A stretch of DNA of 18,368 nucleotides from Planctomycetaceae bacterium (GCA_031278315.1 JAITKS010000002.1:1-18368); one strand, 5' to 3'. Shown: positions 5,991-14,359, numbered from the stretch's first letter. The notes: generated by a model not told the origin, from the sequence alone. Translations and numbers: made by a program.

Positions 5991-7829
5991 TTATTTATTT
6001 TTTTGTCTTGTTATCATTTCATTTACGGTTTTTCCGGCGGGGATCATCGGCAGTACATACTCTTTGTACGGAATCGATACATCTAACAAAAACGGACCTG
6101 GACATTCGATCATAGTTTTTATAGCTTCTTGTAAATCATTTTTTTTCGATACACTTAACGCATTCCAACCGTATCCTTCGGCGATTTTTACATAATCCGG
6201 GTACCGTATTTTCGGCGAAATTCCGTTGCCTCTGCCGAAATTTTCGGGATCCGTTATTCGTCCTAAATATGTATTTGCGCGATTCGCTTTGTTAAACATG
6301 TCCTCCCATTGAACTACCATTCCTAAATGTTGATTATTCATGAGCATCACTTTAACCGATATTCCTTCGCAAAAGCAAGTTGCCATTTCTTGAATATTCA
6401 TTTGGAAGCTGCCGTCTCCGTCTATGTCAATAACTAACTTATCGGGTGCTGCGATTTTTGCACCGACAGCAGCCGGTAAACCGAACCCCATCGTTCCAAG
6501 TCCGCAGCTTGAAATCCATGTTCTCGGCTTTCGGAATTTGTAAAATTGCGTTGTCCACATTTGATGCTGTCCGACCCCCGATGTAATAATTACGTCCATA
6601 TCTTTTGTCATTTTCCATAAAGTTTCTATTGCGAATTGCGGCAAGATATACGGAGCGTCATAATCATAATTAAGCGGATTTTTTGATTTCCATTCTCCTA
6701 TTTGAATATTCCAATCCGACCAATCTGAATTCGAAATTACGCCGGAATTTTCAAACATATTATTAAGTTTATTCAATACATTTTTTACGTCATCGACAAT
6801 AAATATATTCGCTTGTTTTACTTTGTTTATTTCAGACGGATCAATATCGGCATGCACAATAGTTGCATTTGGGGCGAAACCTTTCGCTAATCCTGTTACT
6901 CTGTCGTCGAATCGTACACCTAATGCGATTAGCAAGTCGCAATTATAAACGGCGTAATTTGCATAAGCTGTTCCGTGCATTCCAACCATGCCAAGAGATA
7001 ACAAATGTTCACGCGGGAAAATTGAAAGTCCCATCATTGTTGTTGCGGCTGGAATCCCTGTTCTTTCGGCGAAATGTAACAATTCAGCTGCTGCTTCCGA
7101 CGATACAATACCGCCGCCCGCATAAATTACCGGACGTTTCGACTTATTAATTACATCAAACAATTTCTCATAACAAACTTCAGACTTTTGCGAATCGTTT
7201 GCTATTACCGGTATCGGTTCGTAACCGGGTAAATTAATCGGCGGATCAAAGTCGGGGAGACAAGATTGAATTTGAATATCTTTAGGAATATCTATTAGCA
7301 CGGGGCCTTGTCTGCCGGTTGAAGCGACATATAACGCTTCTTTTATTACTCGTGTAATGTCGTTAATATTCGTAACAAGATAATGATGTTTTGCGATAGT
7401 ACGGCAGACTTCAACCATTGGTGTTTCTTGAAACGCATCACTGCCGATAGAATCTGTACCGACTTGACCTGTAATTGCTAGAATCGGAATACTGTCTAAT
7501 TTAGCGTCGGCAATTATCGTTACAAGATTAGTTGCACCGGGACCGCTTGTCGCCATGCAGACTCCGGTTTTACCTGTTGCACGCGCGTAACCGTGTGCCG
7601 CAAAACCGGCACCTTGCTCATGACGAGGCAGAATCACACGCAACTTGTCACGATAACGTGTCATCGCCTGATGCAATGGAATACTGCAACCGCCCGGATA
7701 AGCAAATATCGTACTTACACCGGATTGAACAAGTGATTGAATTAACAGATCAGCACCGCTAAACTGATTGGGTAAGCCCCCCGAAAATATACCCATTCCC
7801 GAATTAAATTTCATGTCTGAAGAACACAT
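5991..7829 (-). CDS. ilvB: Acetolactate synthase large (catalytic) subunit
   Basis: A 612-residue ThDP enzyme joining two pyruvates to 2-acetolactate (or pyruvate plus 2-oxobutyrate to acetohydroxybutyrate), the first common step of valine, leucine and isoleucine synthesis. The PYR domain opens FSGADLLIQSLVQSGV with the catalytic glutamate in RHEQ (E71). The ThDP/Mg motif is GDGS (471-474) to NN (498-499). Substrate-site residues QWEDMF (507-512, W508) and the C-terminal MIPAGKTV are as in biosynthetic AHAS. Length is normal for the family. The first ATG (7829) has only a weak GGAA upstream; ATG codons at 7814 and 7796 are alternatives, and the first ~20 residues are poorly conserved in the family. 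The regulatory subunit gene ilvN, often next door, is absent here. The heptamer repeat lies just upstream and may overlap the promoter. Confidence 0.95.
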   Translation of the reverse strand: MCSSDMKFNSGMGIFSGGLPNQFSGADLLIQSLVQSGVSTIFAYPGGCSIPLHQAMTRYRDKLRVILPRHEQGAGFAAHGYARATGKTGVCMATSGPGATNLVTIIADAKLDSIPILAITGQVGTDSIGSDAFQETPMVEVCRTIAKHHYLVTNINDITRVIKEALYVASTGRQGPVLIDIPKDIQIQSCLPDFDPPINLPGYEPIPVIANDSQKSEVCYEKLFDVINKSKRPVIYAGGGIVSSEAAAELLHFAERTGIPAATTMMGLSIFPREHLLSLGMVGMHGTAYANYAVYNCDLLIALGVRFDDRVTGLAKGFAPNATIVHADIDPSEINKVKQANIFIVDDVKNVLNKLNNMFENSGVISNSDWSDWNIQIGEWKSKNPLNYDYDAPYILPQFAIETLWKMTKDMDVIITSGVGQHQMWTTQFYKFRKPRTWISSCGLGTMGFGLPAAVGAKIAAPDKLVIDIDGDGSFQMNIQEMATCFCEGISVKVMLMNNQHLGMVVQWEDMFNKANRANTYLGRITDPENFGRGNGISPKIRYPDYVKIAEGYGWNALSVSKKNDLQEAIKTMIECPGPFLLDVSIPYKEYVLPMIPAGKTVNEMITRQKNK

Positions 7830-7854
7830 GACAATATTTTTCCAATATAATTTT

Positions 7855-7997
7855 TTAGTTAGTGGTTAGTGGTTAGTGGTTAGTGATTTAAATTAGTGGT
7901 TAATGATTAAAGGTTCGGAATTTAGTGACTCGAAATTAGAGCCGGTGCTAATATCCGCATGCGAACTAACCACTGACCACTAACCACTAACCACTAC
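7855..7997. repeat. TTAGTGG-heptamer palindromic element, copy 2
   Basis: The most complete copy. About four TTAGTGG heptamers on the left (7855-7885) are almost perfectly complementary to the CTAACCA-type heptamers on the right (7964-7996), with a ~78-base centre containing TTAGTGACTCG and CCGCATGCGAA. It fills the gap between the porin and ilvB. The rest of that gap (7998-8135) is AT-rich and shows no gene. Confidence 0.88.
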
Positions 7998-8135
7998 TTC
8001 TAGTATTTTACCTTACAAATTAAAAAAGTCAGTCGGCATTTTCATACCAACTGACCTTTTACATTTTAACGTAATATTAAAAATATGTAATACAAGTTTA
8101 ATTACACATTAAATTACACGTTTATTATCGAAAAA

Positions 8136-9509
8136 CTAAAACTTAACAATAGCCGAAACTCCTCCAGCAAACTGATCCGTCTTACGTTCTTTCTGGTCAC
8201 GACCAGCACCACCACCATTGTCTAGTAGTGTATTGAAAGCTTTTGTATCTTCGAATTTATCGTAACGTAATTCACTTTTAACAATCAACCATTTGACCGG
8301 TGTCCAATTAGCACCAATCGAAAATGTGTATTTATTGTCGTAACCTAAATCACCGTTGTAACGAAAATCATTGATATCTCTTCCCCAACCGGCTCTGAAA
8401 CCAAACGCCCATCTGCAATTATACTGATAAATTAATTCAGTGTTAATGCCGTAAATACCTGAGTGAACGTTAGTATCGGGTGGTGTTTGTTCATAACTGA
8501 TATTATACAAACTCCAATCGAAAATTGATGTCAATTTACTATTGATTTTGTAAGTTGTAACCAAAGATTGAACGAAATACTCTATGTCATTATTAGGATT
8601 CGCTACTGTTGAAAATCTTTCATTTTTTCCTGATCCGAGAGCATAAGCGATGTGAAGTCTTTTGCTTGCTTGCCAATTAAAGCCAAACAAGAAGGCGTTG
8701 TCTTCACTTGTTTCGCCGAATTGATCAGGTTGTGCCCATCCGCCGTAAATAGAAAATCTATTATTTACGGTATATGTTGCATAAGCTGCAAGCGCAGTTG
8801 CGGGAACCATTCCATAAGTGTCGGCTAAAGAATAAAAGAACCGATCCGTTGATTTATAACTATTGCTGCCAAACGGTGCATAAACTTTACCGACTTTAAC
8901 GTTCCATCTTTTGTACTCCAATTCAATAAAAGCTTGAGCAAAAGCGGAATAATAATCACCTGAACCCCACTGTTTATCTAACTCAGTTCCACCATTATAA
9001 TCAACATACTGGAATTCGAAACCGGCGGCTTGGACGAATCTTGCGTCCGTACCAAAAGTGAAATCAACAGTTCCGCCGATATCTAAACCGTGTTTGCCGT
9101 CAACAGCTCTTCCTGCTGAAATGTAAAGCTGATTCAACTGTCCGCCAGTATTAGCGACATTTTGCAAATACGAAGTATTACCGCTCCATGGAACCAGTTT
9201 ACGTTCTGGGTACGGCTGATTAGGAACATTGGGTAAATATTGACTTTTTTGTCCGTACTCATTTGCGAAAAAACCTGCTTCGAGGTAACCGTTGACAAAC
9301 CATTTTGATTTTTTCTTGTAGCAAGCGTCATCAACTTCACCGCACGGGTCGCAATCACTTGTTGCGACTTCATCGCACGGATTGCATTCACCTACTTCTG
9401 CACACGGCGTAAGTCTATCAAATAGACTTGCCTGAATTTCTGTCTGGACGAATTGCATCGTTACAATTGCAACAATAACGCCTAGACCTACCAATAAATT
9501 CTTTTTCAT
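8136..9509 (-). CDS. Outer-membrane porin, OmpL/BBP2-like, Cys-rich N-terminus
   Basis: A 457-residue exported beta-barrel. MKKNLLVGLGVIVAIVTMQF is a signal peptide, likely cut after IQA (about residue 27). A short acidic, Cys-rich segment follows with C36, C42, C45, C53, C56 and C63, arranged as repeats of CNPCDEV/CDPCGEV. The rest alternates aromatic and polar residues in strand-like stretches (WFVNGYLEAGFFANEYG, YKRWNVKVGKVYAPFGSN) and ends in IVKF, the usual terminal aromatic of outer-membrane barrels. I place it in the putative beta-barrel porin-2 group, frequent in planctomycetes. The start is set at ATG 9509 because the signal peptide begins there and a purine-rich AAGGA...GAAGAG precedes it; an in-frame ATG at 9581 would add 24 residues without signal character. 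Expected role: diffusion of small solutes across the outer membrane; substrate unknown. Confidence 0.85.
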   Translation of the reverse strand: MKKNLLVGLGVIVAIVTMQFVQTEIQASLFDRLTPCAEVGECNPCDEVATSDCDPCGEVDDACYKKKSKWFVNGYLEAGFFANEYGQKSQYLPNVPNQPYPERKLVPWSGNTSYLQNVANTGGQLNQLYISAGRAVDGKHGLDIGGTVDFTFGTDARFVQAAGFEFQYVDYNGGTELDKQWGSGDYYSAFAQAFIELEYKRWNVKVGKVYAPFGSNSYKSTDRFFYSLADTYGMVPATALAAYATYTVNNRFSIYGGWAQPDQFGETSEDNAFLFGFNWQASKRLHIAYALGSGKNERFSTVANPNNDIEYFVQSLVTTYKINSKLTSIFDWSLYNISYEQTPPDTNVHSGIYGINTELIYQYNCRWAFGFRAGWGRDINDFRYNGDLGYDNKYTFSIGANWTPVKWLIVKSELRYDKFEDTKAFNTLLDNGGGAGRDQKERKTDQFAGGVSAIVKF

Positions 9510-9915
9510 CTCTTCTTTTTTTCCTTTCGTTTCTGATTGTAAACAGATTGTGAAATATCCCCTGAAAACAAACGACTCCATCCTATTTAATCAATGAAAT
9601 TCAAGCTAATCAGTATCCAATCCCGACTGTCTCTGCCAATCAGATTTTAGCCGATCAGACTCAAATTTCTTGGAATTGAGACACTTGAAATTCAGGCGCA
9701 TTTTGGACTTATTGTCGATTAGGCGATTGACACGTGTACAACACTCATTGTTATCAAGACAAAAAAAACCGCCCTACGGAAGAGGGATACACCCCCGCAT
9801 GTATCCTTTTATCGAAAATAAATAAGACAAATTATAAATATTCTTTCAAGTAACTTATATCTGATATTATTAGAATACATCAGCTATTTTGCCCAAACTA
9901 TACAATCGGAATAAA
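9510..9915. other. Porin leader region, no gene seen
   Basis: Upstream of the porin on the minus strand. It contains a hairpin GGATACA (9785-9791) / TGTATCC (9800-9806) followed by TTTT on the + strand, and a CTCAA/TTGAG pairing near 9660-9681. No convincing open frame or tRNA/rRNA is visible. The porin promoter should lie here, but I cannot assign boxes with confidence. Confidence 0.45.
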
Positions 9916-10008
9916 TTAGTGGTTAGTGGTTAGTGGTCAGTGGTTAGTTCGCATGCGGAGATTAGAACTGAATTTATATTCGAATCACTAAATCACTATG
10001 CACTAACC
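9916..10008. repeat. TTAGTGG-heptamer palindromic element, copy 3 (inverted)
   Basis: TTAGTGG heptamers followed by TCAGTGGTTAGTTCGCATGCGG (two overlapping words), then TTAGAACTGAATTTATATTCG and a degenerate CACTAAATCACTATGCACTAACC side. This is the reverse orientation of the copies at 5299 and 7855. The second side is more decayed than in copy 2. Confidence 0.82.
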
Positions 10009-10015
10009 TTATTTT

Positions 10016-10300
10016 TTTTATTAACCACAGAGGACACAGAGAACACAGAGAAAGATGATTTTGTAATTTGTAATATATCAGCGGAATTTTTTTGACAGGA
10101 TTACAGGATTGCAGGATTTACAGGATTGTGTTTAGTTCGCATTTATTTTTAAACACGAAACACACGAAAAATCACGAAATGCACGAAAAGAGGATTGTAT
10201 ATGATTTTCGTGTGTTGCGTGTTTAAAAAATCATTTCAATCATACAAATCACAAAAATCATATTTCTCTGTGTTCTCTGTGTTCTCTGTAGTTAATAAAA
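10016..10300. repeat. 285-bp nested inverted-repeat element (CACAGAG ends)
   Basis: The left end (10017-10053, with AACCACAGAG and AACACAGAGAAA) and the right end (10264-10300) are complementary over about 37 bases with two mismatches by eye. Inside lies a CACGAAA/TTTCGTG palindrome (10147-10230, related to 2730 and 4930) and a run of ACAGGATT words (about 10093-10128). The element is therefore a palindrome inside a palindrome. It carries no transposase. The left end recurs alone at 16037-16079, and the ACAGGATT motif recurs at 13849-13880. Confidence 0.8.
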
Positions 10301-10474
10301 ACAAAATAAGGTTGAAAATAAGATTAGTTTTAAAATTCATAAACCACAAAAAAGTTAAAAACAAAAATATCCCAATAGACCGTTGCAAAAAAATTCTACT
10401 GATACATTACGTTTTTAGAAATTCACAATAGACTACTCTTAGGATTGTCGTAAAAATTTTTTTTGATATACTTC

Positions 10475-10503
10475 TCACGCTTTAAATTTCGGTTTTGCTT
10501 AAA
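10475..10503. repeat. Solo left arm of the 64-bp inverted-repeat element
   Basis: CTTTAAATTTCGGTTTTGCTT preceded by ATATACTTCTCAC follows the left arm of the complete element at 16285-16513. No right arm is nearby. Confidence 0.6.
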
Positions 10504-10650
10504 GAGATTATCGCTAGCTCATGTTTAACAATAATGTGAATCTTGTTTATTCCGTCAAAAAACAAAAATCTAAATTTTCAAGTACGTTTAATATATGCTG
10601 CCCCGACTTTGTGCCTAGTCACAAAGAATGCCAAACGATTATTAACTCTC

Positions 10651-10720
10651 AACAATCTCCAATCGCCAATATTCAATCGCCTATCTCCAATCGCCAATCG
10701 CTAATCTTCAATCTTCAAGT
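10651..10720. repeat. Tandem heptamer array, consensus NNCAATC
   Basis: Ten successive seven-base units read AACAATC, TCCAATC, GCCAATA, TTCAATC, GCCTATC, TCCAATC, GCCAATC, GCTAATC, TTCAATC, TTCAAGT. The period is exact although the units vary. The length of the unit matches the TTAGTGG family, but the sequence differs. It is not a CRISPR: there are no spacers. Confidence 0.8.
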
Positions 10721-10740
10721 TGTACCGAGTCGTATTGAGA

Positions 10741-10781
10741 CGTAATTGTTGTAATTGATGTATTGCCGTAATTGTTGTAAT
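10741..10781. repeat. Direct repeat CGTAATTGTTGTAAT, two copies
   Basis: The 15-base word occurs at 10741-10755 and 10767-10781, about 100 bases before the next start codon, where it could overlap the promoter of the oxidoreductase gene. The rest of 10782-10883 is AT-rich with nothing identifiable. Confidence 0.6.
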
Positions 10782-10883
10782 GGTCAAAATTCGTTATTGT
10801 CCTTTACAGATAACTCGAGAGTATTTTAAAACTTTGCTGAAAGGCTAGCAAAAAAAATTTAACCAATTAACCAAAACATTAAA

Positions 10884-12320
10884 ATGAAATCAAACAATAA
10901 AACATCACGCCGTAATTTTCTAAAAAATACTGCATCTGTATCAGCTGTAACAACCGCAGTAGTTTCGTCGGTTGTTTCGCCATATTTTTTTTCTAGCGAA
11001 CAACCTGTTCGTGCTGAAGCTCCCAGCGGCCGAGTTCGTATCGGATGTATCGGCGTCGGCAGTTTAGGACGCCCTGAGGCAACAGCCTTTTCACGAATTG
11101 CCGATGTTGCCGCTATTTCCGATGTCGATACTTCACACATGGAAGAAGCACTCGCACCACACGAAAAAATCGGTATTGTCCGCGACAATAAAATTACTCC
11201 GCCTGATAAAATTAAAGATTACAGAAATATCCTCGATAGAAAAGATATTGATACCGTTTGCATTGTTACACCAGATCATTGGCACGTTAAAATTGCTGTT
11301 GAAGCACTTCAAGCAGGTAAACATGTATTTTGTCAAAAGCCGCTCACGCTTACGGTAGAAGAGGGTCAACTAATCCGCAATGCTTGTAAAAAATACAATC
11401 GCGTTTTCCAAGTCGGAACACAACAACGCACTGATTTCAGACGTCATTTTCTAAATGCCGTAATCCTAATTCAAAAAGGATTGATCGGAAATATCAAAAA
11501 TATTTTGTGCCATATCGACGGCTCGCCTTCTTGTGCTGCTATTCCGAAAGCTCAATCACCCGAAACTTTAGATTTCGAAAAATGGCTCGGTCAAGCACCT
11601 CTCGTAGATTATATCGCAACAGAATCACAACACAAAGAACGCCAAAATTACTGGCCGCGAAATAGCCGCACTCATTACGAATTTAGATGGTGGTACGAAT
11701 ACTCAGGCGGTAAATTCACTGATTGGGGGGCGCATCATGTTGACATCGCTTTGTGGGCGATCAATCAAAACAATGCCGGTCAAGGTCCAATTAGTTTCAA
11801 TCCAATTTCGGTTGAGCATCCTGTTCCTTTCAAAGAAGGCTATCCAACGATAAACAATCAATATAATACCGCAACTAAATTCGATATCGAATGTAAATTT
11901 GAAAACGGAATAGTTATGAATATTGTTAGTCACAGTAAAGTTGGCAACGGTATTCTTTTCACCGGCGAAAAAGGACGAATTCATGTCAGCCGCGGACACT
12001 TAAACGGTAAACCTGTTGAAGATCTCAAAGGCGATTTAAGTGAATATATCAAAGAGGAAGATTATATCAAAGCGTATAATGGTCAAAAACCTGAAGGTCA
12101 TAAACAGAATTTTATTTCTTGTATCAAAAATGGAGGTCTGCCGATTTCAGATGTTGTTACGCACGTTCAGGCAATGAATGTATGTCATCTCGCCGCAATC
12201 GCAGCACGTTTAGGACGCGAAATAAAATGGGACCCAAAAAACGAAAAAGCAGGCGACAAACAAACACAAAGCTTTATCGCTCGCGAAAGACGAAAAGGTT
12301 ACGATATTCCTGTAGTTTGA
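10884..12320 (+). CDS. Tat-exported Gfo/Idh/MocA family oxidoreductase
   Basis: A 478-residue NAD(P)-dependent dehydrogenase-like protein. The N-terminus is a twin-arginine signal, TSRRNFLKN (7-15), then a hydrophobic Ala/Val/Ser stretch to about residue 45, so it is folded in the cytoplasm and exported. The Rossmann fold begins with GCIGVGSLGR (54-63), and VCIVTPDHWH (125-134) forms the nucleotide-binding edge. QKPLT (151-155) replaces the usual EKP catalytic motif, keeping the lysine. The C-terminal substrate domain contains GGKFTDWGAHHVDIALWA (275-292), typical of the large planctomycete subset. Such proteins usually act on sugars or sugar derivatives; the substrate cannot be read here. 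There is no Shine-Dalgarno sequence before the ATG. A near-palindrome CCGTATG/CATACGG starting 9 bases after the stop may end transcription. The gene appears monocistronic. Confidence 0.9.
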   Translation: MKSNNKTSRRNFLKNTASVSAVTTAVVSSVVSPYFFSSEQPVRAEAPSGRVRIGCIGVGSLGRPEATAFSRIADVAAISDVDTSHMEEALAPHEKIGIVRDNKITPPDKIKDYRNILDRKDIDTVCIVTPDHWHVKIAVEALQAGKHVFCQKPLTLTVEEGQLIRNACKKYNRVFQVGTQQRTDFRRHFLNAVILIQKGLIGNIKNILCHIDGSPSCAAIPKAQSPETLDFEKWLGQAPLVDYIATESQHKERQNYWPRNSRTHYEFRWWYEYSGGKFTDWGAHHVDIALWAINQNNAGQGPISFNPISVEHPVPFKEGYPTINNQYNTATKFDIECKFENGIVMNIVSHSKVGNGILFTGEKGRIHVSRGHLNGKPVEDLKGDLSEYIKEEDYIKAYNGQKPEGHKQNFISCIKNGGLPISDVVTHVQAMNVCHLAAIAARLGREIKWDPKNEKAGDKQTQSFIARERRKGYDIPVV

Positions 12321-12473
12321 TATTAATTCCGTATGGTGAAATTAATTTCATACGGCGATATTAATTTCGTGTGCGGTGATATTGGTTTAATTTCGTTTGC
12401 GGTGAAATTGGTTTGATTTTGTGTGCGGTGAAATTGGTTTAATTTCGTTTGCGGTGAAATTGATTTTGTGTGA
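12319..12473. repeat. Degenerate tandem repeat, unit GGTGAAATTGGTTTAATTTC
   Basis: About seven units of 15-26 bases, each beginning GGTGAAATT or GGTGATATT and ending in TTTCGTTTGC or TTTTGTGTGC. The best three units, at 12375-12400, 12401-12426 and 12427-12452, are each 26 bases. The first two full units form a palindrome around GAAATTAATTTC. The array fills most of the gap between two + strand genes and starts at the upstream gene's stop codon. Confidence 0.85.
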
Positions 12474-12509
12474 AGTGAGTACATCATGCGCGGCTATATT
12501 GAAGCTGTC
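12460..12509. repeat. GTGAGTACATCA repeat, copy 1
   Basis: A ~50-base segment containing GTGAGTACATCATGCGCGGC and then TATATTGAAG, closely similar to 16171-16220. In both places it follows a TTGATT word and can fold as a hairpin through GTG/CAC pairing, better in the second copy. Confidence 0.75.
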
Positions 12510-12569
12510 TTTTCTTGTTACAAATTTTATTGAGTTTTTTAGAATTTCCTATCAATTATTTTTTAGATT

Positions 12570-13799
12570 ATGAAAGATTATACGTTGTTGTGTCCGCAGA
12601 TGGCGCCGGTGCATTTTGCACTTTTTGATGCTACATTTGCTTGGCGCGGTTATAAAGTAGTAGTGTTATCGGAAGTTGATCATAATGCGGTTGAATATGG
12701 ATTACGTTATGTGAACAATGATGCGTGTTATCCTGCGATAGTGGTATGCGGTCAATTGATTCAGGCGCTTAAATCCGGCAAGTATGATTTAGCTCATACG
12801 GGCGTTTTGATTTCTCAAACGTGCGGCGGTTGCCGTTCAACGAATTATCGTGCGCTTTTGGATTTGGCATTGAAACGATCAGGGTTTGGCGAAGTTAAAG
12901 TTTTTCCGTTTAATGTGAATGTAATCAAGTCGAGCGGCGGTGTGCTTGCGGGTCGATTTGATGTTGATCTTGCGTTTGTTCGGAAATTGTTAGTTACAAT
13001 TTTATACGGAGATATTTTACTTTTGCTGTCGAATCGATGCCGTCCTTATGAAGTCTATGCGGGTGCAACTGATAAGTTGACTTCACACTGGTTGAGTAAA
13101 TTGCGCGAAATGATTTTACACGGCGGAAGATATAGTATATCTAAATGTATGTCTGATATAGTTGCTGATTTCGAATCGCTTGAGTTGAATGATTCGGTAC
13201 GGAAACCTAAAGTCGGTGTAGTAGGTGAAATTCTGGTAAAGTATCATCCGAATGCGAATCGTAATCTTGCCGCAACGATAGAAAGCGAGGGCGGAGAAGT
13301 TGTTGTACCCGGTATTTTAGATTTTACTTTATATTGTTTGAGTTCCGATCAACACAAAAAACCATACGCCGATGTATCTTTTTTAGCAGGTTTAAAAAGC
13401 AAATTCGCCATTTGGATAATTGAGAAATACAGAGATAAAATACGTTATGCAATGCGAAACAGTAAACGATTTAAATCGCCGAAACAATTTTATCATTTGG
13501 TTGAGAAAGCACGCAAGGTAATATCGACTTGCAATCAAACAGGTGAAGGATGGCTGCTGACAGGAGAGATGGTTGAGCTGATTGAAGACGGATGTCCGAA
13601 TATTGTTTGTGTGCAGCCGTTTGGTTGTTTACCGAATCACATAACCGGAAAGGGTGTTTTCAAAGAGTTAAGGTTGAGGTATCCAATTGCAAATATTACA
13701 ACAATCGATTACGACGCAGGAACAACAGAAGTAAATCAACTCAACAGAATAAAACTAATGATGTCTGTAGCTCAAAAAAATTTGCAATATATCAGTTGA
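12570..13799 (+). CDS. HgdB-like / DUF2229 acyl-CoA dehydratase activase-related protein (stand-alone)
   Basis: A 409-residue soluble protein matching the C-terminal third of the large 'CoA-substrate-specific enzyme activase' proteins (DUF2229 plus a 2-hydroxyacyl-CoA-dehydratase-like region). Key parts: LLCPQMAPVHF (6-16), YVNNDACYPA with C53, QTCGGCRSTNY with C85 and C88, and CVQPFGCLPNHITGKG (347-362). These cysteines are the probable [4Fe-4S] ligands. In the large proteins two BadF/BadG-type ATPase domains precede this part. Here the protein starts at its own ATG and the upstream 249 bases are a repeat array, so no ATPase is attached or adjacent. It may work with a separately encoded activase, or have a different role in ATP-driven low-potential electron transfer. 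No Shine-Dalgarno sequence is seen. It implies anaerobic biochemistry. Confidence 0.8.
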   Translation: MKDYTLLCPQMAPVHFALFDATFAWRGYKVVVLSEVDHNAVEYGLRYVNNDACYPAIVVCGQLIQALKSGKYDLAHTGVLISQTCGGCRSTNYRALLDLALKRSGFGEVKVFPFNVNVIKSSGGVLAGRFDVDLAFVRKLLVTILYGDILLLLSNRCRPYEVYAGATDKLTSHWLSKLREMILHGGRYSISKCMSDIVADFESLELNDSVRKPKVGVVGEILVKYHPNANRNLAATIESEGGEVVVPGILDFTLYCLSSDQHKKPYADVSFLAGLKSKFAIWIIEKYRDKIRYAMRNSKRFKSPKQFYHLVEKARKVISTCNQTGEGWLLTGEMVELIEDGCPNIVCVQPFGCLPNHITGKGVFKELRLRYPIANITTIDYDAGTTEVNQLNRIKLMMSVAQKNLQYIS

Positions 13800-13848
13800 A
13801 CAATTTATTGTTGACGGAACGCGGTTGTTTTGTTTGCATCTTTAGGTG

Positions 13849-13880
13849 TTTTTTTGACAGAATTACAGAATTACAGGAAA
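13849..13880. repeat. TTTTTTGACAGAATTACAG repeat
   Basis: TTTTTGACAGAATTACAGAATTACAGGA resembles, in two overlapping words, the TTTTTGACAGGATTACAGG run at 10087-10128 inside the nested element. It is a short tandem of ACAG(A/G)ATT units 50 bases after the stop of the preceding gene. Confidence 0.6.
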
Positions 13881-14359
13881 TGGCGATCTGATATTGGATC
13901 AATAATTGTGTTGGTTCAAATTTATTTTTTATAAACTTGATTGAGTAGATTGTCGTATTGAGTTTTACGTCTGATGTAACTAGTAAAATGCAACTTGTAA
14001 TCAGATGAATATTTCGAGTTGGAATAATTCATATAATTGATTTTATCGTTATAATGTGTATTCCTAATCAAATTTTTTCAAATTTATTGAAAAAATATTT
14101 TAGTTTTGGTTTTCAATTCGTTAGTTTTGACTTATAGTGCTGTAATATTTGTGCGTTGGTATAGAGATAATCAACAAACTTGAAAATTTCAATTTGTGTT
14201 GTGAGTAATGATATTATCAATTATCACGATTAGGTAATTTTTTTTATAAGTTTACTGCTTGAATTTTTATATTTCGTGAAAATTTACTTATTTCGGATAA
14301 CTTGTTTTGATTTTACTTTTACTTGAAATTTCGGTTTGATTGTCTGTTTATCTATTCAC

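Noticed and set aside
5905..6195. 96-codon plus-strand frame
   Set aside because: It overlaps the 3' end of ilvB in antisense and has no family resemblance.
9510..9581. Longer porin start at ATG 9581
   Set aside because: It would bury the signal peptide behind 24 non-signal residues; ATG 9509 begins exactly at MKKNLLVGLG.
10651..10720. Possible CRISPR array
   Set aside because: Units are seven bases, contiguous, with no spacers and no cas genes. The TTAGTGG arrays fail for the same reason.
10195..10745. Two plus-strand frames (10195-10431, 10521-10745)
   Set aside because: Both are read from repeats: the nested inverted-repeat element and the NNCAATC heptamer array.
9510..10883. Replication origin at the strand switch
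   Set aside because: Gene direction changes here and the DNA is AT-rich, but I see no cluster of TTATCCACA-like DnaA boxes and no origin-linked genes.
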